Shown here one piece after another: positions 47,976 to 59,772 of a stretch of DNA of 64,000 bases. Source of the DNA: Luzula sylvatica (Eukaryota > Streptophyta > Magnoliopsida > Poales > Juncaceae). Positions within the stretch are counted from its first letter, which is position 1, and every line of letters starts with the position of its first letter. A model generated the notes under the pieces. That model searched no databases and had not been told where the DNA came from. It saw nothing but the letters and a program-made list of their open reading frames with translations. Made by a program: the position numbers and the translations under genes. The DNA lies in assembly GCA_946800325.1 (NCBI GenBank), contig OX326958.1, positions 61,621,793-61,685,792 of the forward strand, written 5' to 3'.

Positions 47976-50037
47976 TTATTTATGCCAAACAGCATATCTA
48001 TTTCCACTAGTAGCAAGTTTCCACTCATCTCCACTCGGACACCAAGACTCGTCCCCAATTTTCACGCATAATTTGTCTCCAATTTTCGCGGAATACAAAT
48101 TCAATTTCGCTTCCAAAATTTTAACAATCGAGCGGCTGTGAATATCTTGGCTTATCCTTATTTCCATCTGAATAAAAATAACACATCCCTTTTTATTCAA
48201 AACACAGAACGCAAAAAATGAAGTTTTAATATATTAATAATTAATTACCAATTTTGTGATTTGATCGTGGATAGACTCGCCCCAATCATAGAAATGGTCG
48301 TAGAAAATTGTGGGTATTCCAGGGTGCGTTAAGATATACGCATATCCCTAAAATAACAAAAAAAATATAAATAATTTCGCATGATTTCAAATAAAATTAT
48401 TATTTTTAATTACCTCCATAATGTGGTCAGAAGGAAAAGGCCAGTGAGCCTGAAAATTATTAATTATATTTAAACATAAAAACCAAGTACCTTAAATAAT
48501 TTTTTTTTAATATTATAAATATTGAAATATTAATTAAACCTGAGTAGAACCAGTATCATGATTATCAATGAATGTTACGGCTCTCGAAGGCCACCATCCC
48601 AACATGCCAGGTGGCGCTCCATGAGCGTCTCTCAATCTCCACATTTCCCCTTTCACCGCTTCCTGTAAAAAAACAATGTTAGGACCAAATTTACGGGCTA
48701 AATTGGAAAATTTGCGTAGTATTGATACCTGAAGAATGGCTTTTGTGGTGAAGTCGAAGGCAGCACTGGACCCTCCAGTGCTATCCGTCCAGTTTATTAT
48801 CCTTTGCCTGTGATTATCTATATCTCAACACCAATTCTAAAACCATGTTATTATATTTCTCATTAAAAATATGCGAGTAAATTAATCGTATACAATTCAA
48901 TATTTTTTGAATTTATACCTTGATTGTAATTCAAGCCATTAGGAGAATCATATTCACAATCGTCCCAATATTCCCCTACCGAAAACTTAGGTTTTGATTC
49001 TTCTACATATTCCTTCACAAATTTCCCAGAATATCTAAAAGAATTTAAACACAAATCAAACAAATTGATAATGTAATTAAGTTTTGAATACATTGATAAA
49101 TTAATAGTTAATTACCCTTTAGCAAAATCGAAGCGAAAATCTTGAAACCCAATTTCATCACAAAGCCATCGTAACCATTGGATCAAATCTCTCCTCACAA
49201 ATGATTGAGTATGATCTATGTTTGGAACCCCCTCAAAATTCACTCCGGTACTTTTATTTCCCTAAAAACAAATTAATGAAATTAAAATACAAATATTCTA
49301 ACTTAATTACTCTAAAACCCTAAACCCTGAATTAGTTACCAGTCCACCAGAGCAAGAAGTAACGGCATGTTCGTCCCAAGGTAACGGGATTCCATCAAAC
49401 CGATTGTAATTACCATTATGCCCTTGAGTGGTCCCCACTCTGTGGTTAATTACTATATCTGCCATTGCTCTGATTTTGTATTGACTCAGCATTTCTAGTA
49501 AGGCTTTGAGTTGCTGGCGGGACCCGTATTGGGAGTCGAGACAGTAAAGGTCTTGCGGTAAATAGCCTGAAAATCGAGGGGTAATTTTTGTAATTTAATT
49601 TTATGAGGAATTGGGGGGATAAAAGAATTGACCTTCAGGTGAGAGAGATTGAGTTGGTGGAGGTAACCATATGGAAGTGAATCCTGATTGAGCGAGATTT
49701 GGGATTTTGGTTGCTAAATTCTCCCACCAATTGCTTTTGTGTGATTCCCAATTGAAAGCCTATTTACATAACATTAGTTATAACAGTGGATAAAATATGG
49801 AAATGAGTAGTTGATAATTGAATTCAATGGAATGTGTACCTGAAAAAGAATTTCTCTTCCGTTTTTAATCACATTAAAATCTTCGTCATGCGCAGACGAG
49901 TCTTGCGAAATCTGCTCAGTAACCTGAATTACATCGCAATTATACGAGCTTATAAGTTCAATTAACCAATTGAAAATATGGAAAATTCGATAATTGAATC
50001 AAAACTCAGCTCCCCATACACTATTTGGATCACCCAT
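47976..50037 (-). CDS. AMY2: Alpha-amylase, AMY2-type (GH13), no signal peptide
   Basis: Eleven exons, transcribed leftward: 50037-50020, 49923-49840, 49759-49633, 49566-49340, 49261-49116, 49034-48919, 48817-48729, 48662-48540, 48449-48414, 48347-48249, 48167-47976. They encode 418 residues. The enzyme hydrolyses internal alpha-1,4 bonds of starch. GH13 motifs are in order: [35 protein letters not shown] (nucleophile Asp196), FSVGEYWDD (acid/base Glu221), [11 protein letters not shown] (Asp304), and the C-terminal domain ending NRYAVWHK. All catalytic residues are present. It starts directly with MGDPNS and has no signal or transit peptide, so it belongs to the cytosolic family-2 type. The 18-nt first coding exon is the least certain part; its donor GTATGG joins in frame to VTEQISQ. 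It is divergent from the pseudouridine synthase gene at 50694. Confidence 0.93.
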
Positions 50038-50693
50038 TAGATTGAACTCTGAAATGACAGGTAGAATGGTAATTGTGATCTGAAAGACTGGTATCACGCC
50101 ACTTCTTCTCGATGCAAAATTGCAAAGATGCTCTGGAATTTGATTCGTTCTTCTCCTTTCCCTACTTGGTCTCTTTCTTCCCCACGAAGAATCGGCCCAC
50201 GAGTACTCATTGGGCTTCAATTTTCACTTCGGCCTTAATTGAGTACAGAATTATTGAAAACAGAAAATTATTTAAAATATTTTAATATTCATTCGTTTTT
50301 TAGATATTAAAGTAACATTTTTATGTACATATATTTGTTATATTATTATTTTACTTTTTTTTGTTTAATGTTATTTTTTCATAAATAATAAATATATTTT
50401 TTATTTTTGAAATAGTATTTGTTAAAAAAATTAAAGATTTTTTAAAGTAATAAAAATAACAGAAAATATTTAATAAAATTAAATAAAAAATAATAAAATA
50501 TATTTTCGTCTATTTTTCAGCATCATCATCAGTTTCTCATGCAATTGCAATTTTTGTGATTCCCACTCATGTCGAAGTAGATCCTACGGCCGTGCTGCAC
50601 TCTCTTCTCATCCAACGGCCATTTTCTCCTCCTCTCCATTGCCTTAACCTAAACTAAAACCCTTGCCCACTTGCCCTCTCTCTCGTCTTTCCC
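50038..50693. promoter_or_regulatory. Bidirectional promoter region AMY2 / PUS1-like
   Basis: 656 bp separate the two start codons. 50220-50520 is very AT-rich. 50560-50690 is GC-richer and includes GATCCTACGGCCGTGC and CATCCAACGGCCATTT, probably the promoter and leader of the pseudouridine synthase. 50038-50215 is likely the AMY2 leader. No convincing TATA box on either strand. Confidence 0.5.
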
Positions 50694-52623
50694 ATGGAAG
50701 AAAACCACGAAACCCTAGAACCCTCCATGGCGTCGCCTCCACTGAAGAAGCCCAGAACGTCAACATCCGACTCCGAACCGGAGCCAGAACCCGAATCTCA
50801 CTCGGCTCCGTCTGCCGAGCTGCCTCGTCGCTACAAGCGCCGTAAAGTGGCGATGTTGGTCGCTTATTGCGGATATGGATACCAAGGCATGCAGAAAAAT
50901 CCAGGCGCAAAAACCATCGAAGGAGATTTCGAGGAAGCACTGTTCCGTGCTGGTGCTGTGCCGGAAGCCGATAAGAACGCCCCTCGCCGGTTCGACTGGG
51001 CCCGTGCTGCTCGTACCGACAAGGGAGTCAGTGCCGCAGCTCAGGTCGTATCAGGCCGGTTTATCATCGACCCGCCTGGCTTTGTGGAGAGGCTCAACGA
51101 GCAATTGGCAGATCAGATACATGTATTTGGGTATAAACGAGTTACTGGTGCGTTCAATGCAAAGAAATTTTGTGATAGGAGACGGTATATTTACTTTCTC
51201 CCCGTTTTCGCACTCGATCCTAGTGCTCATCCTGATAGAGAGGCTGTAATGGCGAGTTTAGGTAGTGGCAACGAGCTTGCCAAGTGTCTCGAATGCTCTG
51301 AACGAGGAAGAAAGATACCCAAAGAGCTAATTGACGAAAAACAACTTGAAAATAATAGCGAAAATACTGATCTTGGTGAAATAAATGGTCAATCAGAATC
51401 AAATACTGAAGAAAAAACCGATCTCGATACAATTGAGAATTCTAATGGAGAAGAATCAGGTTTTTCGAAACGAAGCGTGTTTTCATACGGAGACACAGAG
51501 AAGGAGAGATTCAACAGAATCTTGAAATATTACGAAGGGACCCACAATTTCCATAATTTTACGACGAGAATAAAAGCAGAGGATCCTTCGGCGAAGAGAT
51601 TCATCATCTCTTTCACCGCTAACACAGTGGTTACTCTAGACGGAATCGATTTCGTCAAATGCGAGGTGATTGGTCAGAGCTTCATGCTTCACCAGATTAG
51701 AAAAATGATCGGATTCTCTGTTGCGATCATGAGAAATTGCGCTCCCGAATCTCTAATGGATATCGCATTCAACAGGTAAGTCTATTTTCCTGTTTTAGAT
51801 ACATTTTATTTTTTTTATTTTTATAAAATTTTGATGTTTTTATAGGGACACGAGAATAAATGTGCCGACGGCGCCGGAGGTGGGGTTATTTTTGGACGAA
51901 TGCATGTTTACTTCGTATAATAATAAATGGAAGAATACTCATGAGGAGGTTTCGATGAAGGATTATGAAGATGAGGCTGAGAAATTCAAAATGAAGTATA
52001 TATATCCTCACATTGCTATGATGGAGCATAAAGAGGGAGCCGTGTCGTTGTGGCTTCATTCTTTGAATCGAAGGAATTATCCTGATTTTGGTTTCTTGGA
52101 TAAGAAGGTCGAGAATGGTGGTGATTGTTTGAAGGAAGGAGAAATGGAGAAAAATGAGGATTTGGGCGGAGAAGAGAGAAAGGAATTGAAGGAAGAGAAT
52201 TTGGGAAATGGAGAATCCGAGAAAAAAGAGGATTTGGGCAAAGAAGAGAGGAAGGAATTGAAGGAAGAGAATTTGGGAAATGGAGAATCCGAGAAAAAAG
52301 AGGATTTGGGGGGTGACGAGAAAATGGAGTTTAAGGAAGAGAATTTGGGAAATGGAGAATCTGAGAAAAAAGAGGATTTGGGGGGTGATGAGAAAATGGA
52401 GTTGAAGGAAGAGAATTTGGGAAATGGAGAATCCGAGAAAAAAGAGGATTTGGGGGGTGACGAGAAAATGGAGTTTAAGGAAGAGAATTTGGGAAATGGA
52501 GAATCTGAGAAAAAAGAGGATTTGGGGGGTGACGAGAAAATGGAGTTGAAGGAAGAGAATTTGGGAAATGGAGAATCCGAGAAAAAAGAGGATTTGGGGG
52601 GTGAGAAGAGAAATTGGAGTTGA
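50694..52623 (+). CDS. tRNA pseudouridine synthase, PUS1/TruA family, with acidic repeat tail
   Basis: Two exons: 50694-51775 and 51846-52623. They encode 619 residues. The TruA-type core runs from about residue 45: RRKVAMLVAYCGYGYQGMQ, then RAARTDKGVSAAAQVVSG with the catalytic Asp109, FNAKKFCDRRRYIYFLPVF, THNFHNFTTR and GQSFMLHQIRKMIGFSVAIM. PUS1 enzymes isomerise uridines in tRNAs (for example 27, 28 and 34-36) in the nucleus. The basic/Pro-rich N-terminus (LKKPRTSTSDSEPEPEPE, RRYKRRK) could be a nuclear signal. The C-terminus is an acidic Lys/Glu repeat of 24 residues encoded by a 72-bp minisatellite. In the last unit a 2-base length change shifts the frame and stops at 52623. The former frame would run on to 52715. 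The core enzyme is unaffected. Confidence 0.93.
52189..52623 (+). repeat. 72-bp coding minisatellite in the PUS1-like gene
   Basis: Units begin exactly every 72 bp at 52189, 52261, 52333, 52405, 52477 and 52549, each encoding KEENLGNGESEKKEDLG plus seven residues. The last seven residues alternate between DEKMEF and DEKMEL endings, so units 2+3 and 4+5 look like a duplicated pair. The sixth unit is 2 bp longer and shifts the frame. Confidence 0.97.
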
Positions 52624-52715
52624 AGGAAGAGAATTCGGGAGAAGGGGAATGCAAGAACGAGAATTTGGTTCGAATAGAAGAAGAAAGTTCGAAGGATGCA
52701 AACATGGGTGAATAA

Positions 52716-53040
52716 GAATTAGTAAGTGTTTATTTCCCCATTTTTTTTTATTAAGTGCTTTATTTTCAATAAACTTATTATTTGTATTGTTTTTGTTGTT
52801 TGGAAAATTTCGTTTAATTTATATGATTATCATTCGTTTGTTTTGAAAATGTTTATAACACGTAATTCTATCTTGTGTATATTGTTAGAGTAATTTTCCC
52901 TCTTCCATGCAGCCATGTTCATAACACCTAAACCCTAAATCCTAAGATGCTCTTTTACATGTTGGATTTTCTGTGGTTTATTTGGTGTGGTTTGTGTTGT
53001 TTATTTGTGAGCCGTGTGATGTGAATCTGTAATAGATTGT
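52716..53040. other. 3' flank of the PUS1-like gene
   Basis: AT-rich, with AATAAA at about 52768, a possible poly(A) signal. TAAACCCTAAATCCTAA at 52927 is a short telomere-like word only. Confidence 0.5.
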
Positions 53041-54556
53041 TTTGCATATCTGTGTTGCCAAAAGATAGTTTTGGTGCCTTAATGCAATCGCTGTTAAAAG
53101 ATAGTTTGGCTGTTCCTATCTCGCGTTGTCAAAAGATTGTTTTGGTGTCATTTACAGTGTGCAGCTGCCAAAAGAAAGTTTTCGTGCCTATAAAAATAAC
53201 ACCTGCCAAAATATAGTTTTCGTCGATAAAAGTAACGGTTGCCAAAAATAAGTTTTTGTGCCGATAAAAATAATGGCTTACAAAAGAAAGTTTTCGTGCC
53301 TAAGAAAGTTTTCGCGTCGATAGAAGTAACAGTTGCCAAAAGGTAGTTTCGGTGCGTACAGAAGTAACCGCGGCCAAAAGAAAGTTTTCGGGACTACAAA
53401 ATTGGAAGCTGCCAAAAGGTAGTTTTCGTGCCGATTAATGTAACGCTGCCAAAAGTTGTTTTCGTGCCTATTGGTGTAACAGCGGGCAAAAGATTGTTTT
53501 GGTAGCATTTAACTTAACCGCCGCCGAAAGAAACTTTTGGTGCATATTACAGTGACCGCTACCAAAAGATAATTTTGTTGCCTATAAAATAAACCGCCGC
53601 TCAAAGAAAATTTTGGTGCCTTATAGTCACGGCGGCCAAAAGATAATTTTGGTAGCTATTACAGTAACCGCTGCCAAAAATAAGTTTGGTGCCAATTACA
53701 GTAACCTCCGCCGAAAGATACTTTTGGTAGCTATTAGAGTAACCGCTGCCAAAAGATAATTTGGTGCCTATTACAGTAACCGCTGCCGAAGATAATATTT
53801 GTGCCTTTTACAGTAACCGCTGCCCAAAGATACCTTTGGTGCCGATTAGGTTAACCGCTGACAAAAGATTATTTTGTTGGACATTAAAGTAACCGCCGCC
53901 GAAAGATAATTTTTGTGCCTATTATAGTAACCGCTGCCAAAAGATTATTTTGGTGCCAATTAGATTAACCGCTGCAAAAAGATTATTTTGGTGCCTATTA
54001 TTGTAACCGCTGCCCAAAGATACTTTTGGTGCCAATTTAAGTAACAGCCTCCGAAAGATACTTTTGGTGCCGATTACGGTAACCGCTGCCAAAAGATAAT
54101 TTTTGCCAATGACTGTAACCGCTGCCAAAAGAATATTTTGGTGCCAATTAGCGTAACTGCTGCCAAAAGATAGTTTTGGTGCCTATTACAATAACCGCTG
54201 CCAAAAGATAATATGGATGTTTCACTGTAACTGCTGCCAAAAGAAAGTTTTGGTGTCTACTACAGTAACTACTGCCAAAAGATTATTTTGTTGCCCTTTA
54301 CAAGCGCTGCCAAAAGGTAGTTGTGATGTCGGTTAGGATCTGCAGCTGCCAAAAGATAGTTTCAGCCCCTGCCTATTGTTTTCGTGCCGTTTATAGTGTC
54401 GCTACCAAAATATAGTTTAGTGCCGATTGTATTCGGCCGCTGCCTAAAGATAGTTTTCGTGCCGTTTATAGTGCGGCTGTCAAAAGATTGTTTTGGTGCC
54501 ATTTTCTGTCTGCGATTATTTTGGTGCTGTTAACAGTCTGCCGCTGTCAAAAGCTA
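53040..54556. repeat. Minisatellite array of about 40 near-palindromic 37-bp units
   Basis: The consensus unit is roughly GCTGCCAAAAGATAGTTTTGG, then TGCC, then a TATTACAGTAACC-type spacer. About 40 degenerate units run from 53050 to 54555. Each contains the inverted repeat CCAAAA/TTTTGG around GATAG, so every unit can form a small hairpin, on either strand. Units in the middle (53520-54240) are most uniform; the edges are more diverged and carry TTTTCGTGCC variants. No coding frame is shared across units. The array lies between the 3' ends of two convergent genes. Confidence 0.93.
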
Positions 54557-54685
54557 CTAATAAAATTTATGAAACTAATAAATTTCTACTAGCATTGATT
54601 TTTACATACTCAGAAGCCAAACTACAAAGTAACCTCTCAAAGTTCTTCCTACTAAATCAAATATTTCAGAAAATTATAATAGTTT

Positions 54686-55517
54686 CTAAAAGTCTGTCGA
54701 AACTCTTGGCACCCGAATTGCGATATCGTCGTGAAGATCATCAGAGAAATCATCGATATTACATTTCCTATAATCCAAATCGTCCCACTCGATTAAATTA
54801 GCGGTAACAAACCCGTAATCCAGAAACGGGTGTTTCTCCAGCTTCCCGTCATGCTCTTTCGCAAAATCCGGTATTTCAATTCCTCCTTTCGCCACGTACG
54901 CCTTCAGAAACTCCACCCTACTTATATACCTCAGTTTTCCAAACAACCTGTTGTTAAAAAAAATAAAAATAAAAATTATGCGTACGTTATATACAATATG
55001 ATATTTGAAATTTGAATTGTACCATTGGTTGAAAACAAAACGGCCTATGGTGGCGAAAAAAAGACGGGATTGCAAGCCAGGATGGAGAAAATACACGGCA
55101 CGAAGTCCATCGATCACGGTCTCAGGCACGGCATCGAAAACGTGACGCAGAAGTGATAAACCAGGGAAATTCTCGTTACGATTCACGCACGAGTGCACGT
55201 ATACGATCACAAACGGTTTCATCTCGAGCTTAGGGAATATTCTCTTCTCCAAATACCCCTTCAATGCTTCCTCCCCTGCTTTTCCTTTCAAAACCTTGGC
55301 TGGAAACAAAAAACAAATTGCATGAGAATTATATTGAAACAACTAAGTAGAGTAGAAGATTTTGAATTGTACCGGGGTAGAATTTCCCGACGATGCGGAG
55401 AATCGGACGGCCACCCTTGTCGAGGCCTTGTATGGTTACCACCTCCAGTTTGTCCAAGAGTTGCTCTTCTCCAGTGAGTGGAGTTGCCATTGGAGAATCC
55501 TCCTTGGTGTGTGTCAT
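54686..55517 (-). CDS. CRAL-TRIO (SEC14-like) domain protein
   Basis: Three exons, transcribed leftward: 55517-55373, 55299-55023, 54947-54686. They encode 227 residues (218 if the ATG at 55490 is used). The N-terminus (TGEEQLLDKLEVVTIQGLDK, GGRPILRIVGKFYP) leads into a divergent CRAL-TRIO lipid-binding fold: KPFVIVYVHSCVNRNENFPG, LSLLRHVFDAVP, LRAVYFLHPGLQSRLFFATI, FNQWLFGKLRYISRVEFL. The C-terminal tail contains HPFLDYGFVTANLIEWDDLD. Such single-domain plant proteins are annotated as SEC14 cytosolic factor or GDAP2-like and probably bind lipids or phosphoinositides; the ligand is unknown. Introns are GT-AG and the frame is continuous. The TATA box at about 55550 is so close to the first ATG that the second ATG may be the true start. 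Confidence 0.9.
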
Positions 55518-55542
55518 GGTGGAATGAGGAGGGTTTTAGGAT

Positions 55543-55560
55543 TGGGGGTTTATATATAGG
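55543..55560 (-). promoter_or_regulatory. TATA box of the CRAL-TRIO gene
   Basis: The minus strand reads CCTATATATAAACCCCCA, 26-43 bases upstream of the first ATG. Confidence 0.7.
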
Positions 55561-57018
55561 ACAAGGAGAAAGGATTTATGGTGATTTATGTGCAAATTAA
55601 CCCCTCTAAATATTAACAATTTCGAAAAGAACCTTTTCTTGAGTTATAGAACCAGTACAATGTAGTGGCCATGAAAAGTGCGAATATGCAGGGTATATGT
55701 ACAAGAGAAAGGCCGAATTATAGGATAGAAGAGCACCAAAAAGATATAATTGGAGGGAATATTCGTGGGATCTACCATTTTGTAGTCTAACTGGGGTTTT
55801 GGCATGGAGTGCCATGTGTCCATGGCTATCCTGACTGAAGATACGAGGGTTATGGATTAGATTAGGACCAGAAGAGAAGAGTGACATGTAATGTGTACTT
55901 GGTCTATACAGATACAGGCCCATCGGCATAGTCAGTGAGAAGAGTACATTAGGATTCTTAATTCTTAATTTTGAGATAATATATGATGATATTTTAGGAG
56001 AATGGAAAAAATATATTGTTACATTTTGCATGTTGATATTTCATGCATCATAGCTATTGGAGTAATTGTTATTTTAGATATAGTAAACAAATTAATACAT
56101 GAAAAAATATACATAAAATCAACATTGAATTTTGGATAATAAGTTGAAGAAGTTGCTTTCATAGGGTATTGAACGTGACACCAGAGACAAACACAAATTG
56201 CCAAAAATCACTAAACCAACGATTGAATTTTTCCTATAGAAAATGAAAGATAGATAAGAGTTTGAGAATATTATAATGGACTAAATAATAGCAGAATAAT
56301 TTATTTATTTTTGCATTTGTCATATAATAAGTAATTATTATGTTGGGATCCCTCTTTTATAAATTTATCAAATAATCGAAATAATATTTTTTTTATTTAT
56401 AAGTGTAAATATCATATTTTGAGATTTTTTATTCCATATAACTTGGTCAAAAGACATAATTTTCATCTCATAAGATTTTCATTCGTACGCATATTTATAA
56501 CATAATTTTTTGTACAATTAATTAGGCGTAATACTACACAACATGATATCGCAGTATGATTGACATCAGAATGCTGAGTTGGCATCTACACGTATGAAAT
56601 CTCATCCGATCACACTACAAAAAAAAAAAAAAAAAAAAATACAAAACCAACAAGACATCATACTTTTATTATGTTGTTAAAATATGAGGTGTATATTTAA
56701 TATTTACTCATTAATTATTATCATGATATTCAACTATAATCCAAAAATTTGAAGGACATTAATTGTTTTATATTTTATGGTTGAAGTTTGGCTATGTACC
56801 TCGTAATAATACTTTGATGTAATAATACCGAGCAAACTACCATCTTGTTGATGATATAAGTTTGATCTTAATTTATTCATAACACAACGACATGTTGCAA
56901 AGAATAAAAATAAGAATGTTGTGAAATTAACAACAACTAGAAATAAAATTAGAACTAACATTCAAGAAAAGAAGAGAAGAAATCGTGGTAAACATTTATT
57001 TCACTGAAAGCTTGTATG
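55561..57018. other. Upstream region of CRAL-TRIO gene and AT-rich DNA
   Basis: A 141-codon open frame on the minus strand (55606-56031) has no domain and lies in the promoter region, so I do not call it a gene. CACTACAAAAAA with an A20 run at 56613 resembles a CACTA end or a retroposon tail. The rest is AT-rich. Confidence 0.5.
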
Positions 57019-57551
57019 AAAATTTAAACAATTGTTCTCGATAGTTTTCTTTTGTATGTGGAGAGAAAGATGTCGTAGAGCTTTTTCAGAGCGAAAAATC
57101 GAAGGATCACCGTTAATTGGAGAGGTGATGACCGATTGGAAATTCTTTAACACGAGAAACAACAAAGAAATGGATGGAGTATCGCGGGAGATTCAGCGCG
57201 AGGTTGAAGGAAGCCATTAAAGGCGAGCTAGGTCAAAGAAGAAGTTCACGAAGGTGAGAGAAAGGGGATAAGTACTAAAAATGGTACTTGCTGGTCTCGA
57301 GAGATGAAGGAAAAGGGGATAAGTACCGTATAGTACTGGGCTAGCAGAAAAGAAGAGAGAGTTGGGCTGGTTTAAAAATGTAAATAGTTTGGGCTGTTTT
57401 AATTTTTCTTAGTATTATTTTTGAAAAAGAACATGGGCCTGGGCTTTTGTCCCACCCTTGATGTATTTATTTTCTTGTTATAGTTGATTGTTTGGGTGTG
57501 AGCCTTTGAGCTCTCCCTGAATTTGCTCAAAAAAAAAAAAAAATTTAAACA
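57019..57551 (+). mobile_element. 5'-truncated LINE with 12-bp TSD
   Basis: 57031-57539 is the 3' end of a LINE. The first bases encode the ORF2 C-terminal segment VFFCMWRERCRRAFSERK. Then comes a 3' untranslated region ending TGAGCTCTCCCTGAATTTGC, and poly(A). It is flanked by AAAATTTAAACA (57019-57030 and 57540-57551), a 12-bp target duplication (the poly(A) boundary is ambiguous by a few bases). Truncation at the 5' end is typical of LINE insertion. Confidence 0.88.
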
Positions 57552-58519
57552 GAATTATATTTGGACAGAAAATTTTGAAATAAACGAATTATATTTTTTC
57601 TAGAAAAGAAGAAAAATAAATAATAAATATTCATTTTTTTTCAATTATGTAGAAATAATTTACTTACTGTCTTATATTAGTTCTATTTTTATGCAATTTT
57701 ATTATGCTGCATCATAATCAGTTCAACCATCAGATTATGATGTGTGCAAAATGTGGACCATTGATTTTGTATGATCATGATTTCTTTGTAGACATTTATT
57801 CGTCCATTATTTTATACATATATTTGGGCAATTTTAGAAGTTCCCGTTACAGTGATGACGTTGTTTATTATAATTCGTTAGGTTCATGTCAAACCAATTA
57901 TATATTTAATTTTGTGTCATTTCACATTATGTTAAAAGATCAAATATGAGTACAAATGGAATGCAGAGAGTTCGAAATTTGAACACTAATTAATTAATAT
58001 ATAATCTTATGAAATTACATCAAATATTTTTCAAAATACAATTAATAAAAATTGTTAAATACACTTGAATTTTTTCTTTATTTTGAGTTTCATATGATCA
58101 TATTTTTAATATTTTTTCTCTATCTTAAAATGATGAAGACAACCATGTAAGAAAATACAACACAAAAGAAAATACAATTACATTAGCGACTTTGAAGTGT
58201 TACAAAACATATTTTTTTTTCAAAAAATTAATAAAAATGAAAGATAAAAAATTACCTAACAATATCATATGATATAATTAATTCTTGATTATGTTGTTTA
58301 GTTAATTTTTTATATTTTTATGTTAACGTTGTGGACTATCCATACAAGAAAATTTTCCCGACAATTCTAAATGTTTAATGTAATATCATGTACAAATTAA
58401 TTGTATTTTTGTATGAAATAAAAACAAATTGTATTTTACAATCAATGACGCATAAAGTCTACATACATGTTGTATGAATCATGATTCAGTACTTCAAGAT
58501 TTTATTTAATATTTTACAA
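57552..58519. other. AT-rich intergenic DNA
   Basis: No coding region or repeat recognised; several ATG-started short frames lack any domain. Confidence 0.5.
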
Positions 58520-58626
58520 TCATGTCAAATGGCGTTCATCAAAGGTCGAACTATTAACGAGTTATTCCTTTCCTCGAGAGAAATTCTTAATTATTATCAC
58601 AAAGCTAAGATTTCATTCGTCGTGCT

Positions 58627-59772
58627 AAAAATGAAAGTAATAATGCCCTAGACTAAACAGTTTAGCTTGTATATAAACGGTTATATTAGTTATTAATAAA
58701 ACATGAATTGTATAATTAGTTTGTACATAATCATATATGTGATTATGATAGTAAAACTATAAAGATGAAAGTAATACAATTCTAAATATCCCTGGTATAT
58801 TAGCATATGAGATAATCACGTTTTACTGATCATTACATTGGAGATGTCAAATATATATGATGTATATGAAATATAGATATTACATTAAGCATGATAAAGA
58901 ATGTGAATAACTAAGATGAAATTTGTTCCTTTCGTATTATGAAAGAGATATCTCTCATGCCCCCCCCCTGGTGAATTATGATTGAAGGAAATGAGTGGCC
59001 ACACTCAATAGGATTAACATGTTGTTAATACCAAAATGAATATTCAATCTAATTCTAAATCGGGATAGAATTAAGTTGATTTAGAAATGATGACAATTTA
59101 TCATGCATTTGATCAACAAATATCGAGAGAACAAAAGAACTAGTTACTTGTCTATTTGATAAATATGTTATGATCACGAATTATTTAATTTAGGTAGTCA
59201 TAATGTCTTGTTAGAGATCACTTATGATTTACATATTTAAATGAAGATTTAATATGTTGCTAACATTAAATAAACTTATAGGATCACACACAAAGACATG
59301 TATGGATTGGACACAGAAAATCAAGGCTGAATATGAAGAAGTGCAAGTATGAGATACTACACAAATGACTACACGAGGTTATTCACAGATTTATTTGGAG
59401 AAATAAATCTGGTATATATAACAATGAAACTCTTCATCATTTTAACCTAACCCTAGCCGTACCCTAATTTTCTGAAGAGAGAAAAGAGAGAGGTGGCATC
59501 CGATTTTCTGAAGGGAGAGGGAGAATTCGACGGGCATCGAAGGTCTCCACATCCAGTCCTAGCAGTCACGTGTGGATACCGATAGAGGATGGTGCAAGTC
59601 CCAGCATCTCTAACGTGATCTCTGCAAGTGTCCTTTCAACCGGATTAGCCAAATCCTAGGTATTAATCGCTGAAACTCTTCCTTCGTGTCTAATAATCAT
59701 ACACATATCTGCGGTTTAGGGTTTGAATCAGTTCCGATGTACAATAAGGTTGTCCGAACTCCTAACAAAAAA
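58627..59772 (+). mobile_element. Solo LTR 1 inside the LINE, 5-bp TSD
   Basis: 58632-59767 (1136 bp) begins TGAAAGTAATAATG and ends CCGAACTCCTAACA. It is flanked by AAAAA (58627-58631, 59768-59772). Excision rejoins the LINE frame exactly at VLK-IDFKKAFDN. It contains TATATATAACAATG at about 59413 and a less AT-rich segment at 59440-59760. No internal retroelement genes. Confidence 0.88.

Noticed and set aside
49308..49328. Telomere-like words (CCCTAAACCCT) here and at 37547 and 52927
   Set aside because: Only one to two repeats each, below what would indicate an interstitial telomere; common as telo-box words or by chance.
51886..52705. Long minus-strand frame of 271 codons opposite the PUS1-like exon 2
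   Set aside because: A shadow of the 72-bp coding repeat; the plus strand carries the conserved PUS1 sequence and splice sites.
53040..54556. CRISPR-like appearance of regularly spaced repeats
   Set aside because: Units are contiguous degenerate tandem repeats with similar spacers in a plant nuclear context, with no cas genes.
55606..56031. 141-codon open frame on the minus strand upstream of the CRAL-TRIO gene
   Set aside because: No recognisable domain or family motif; it overlaps the likely promoter region of the CRAL-TRIO gene and is probably chance.
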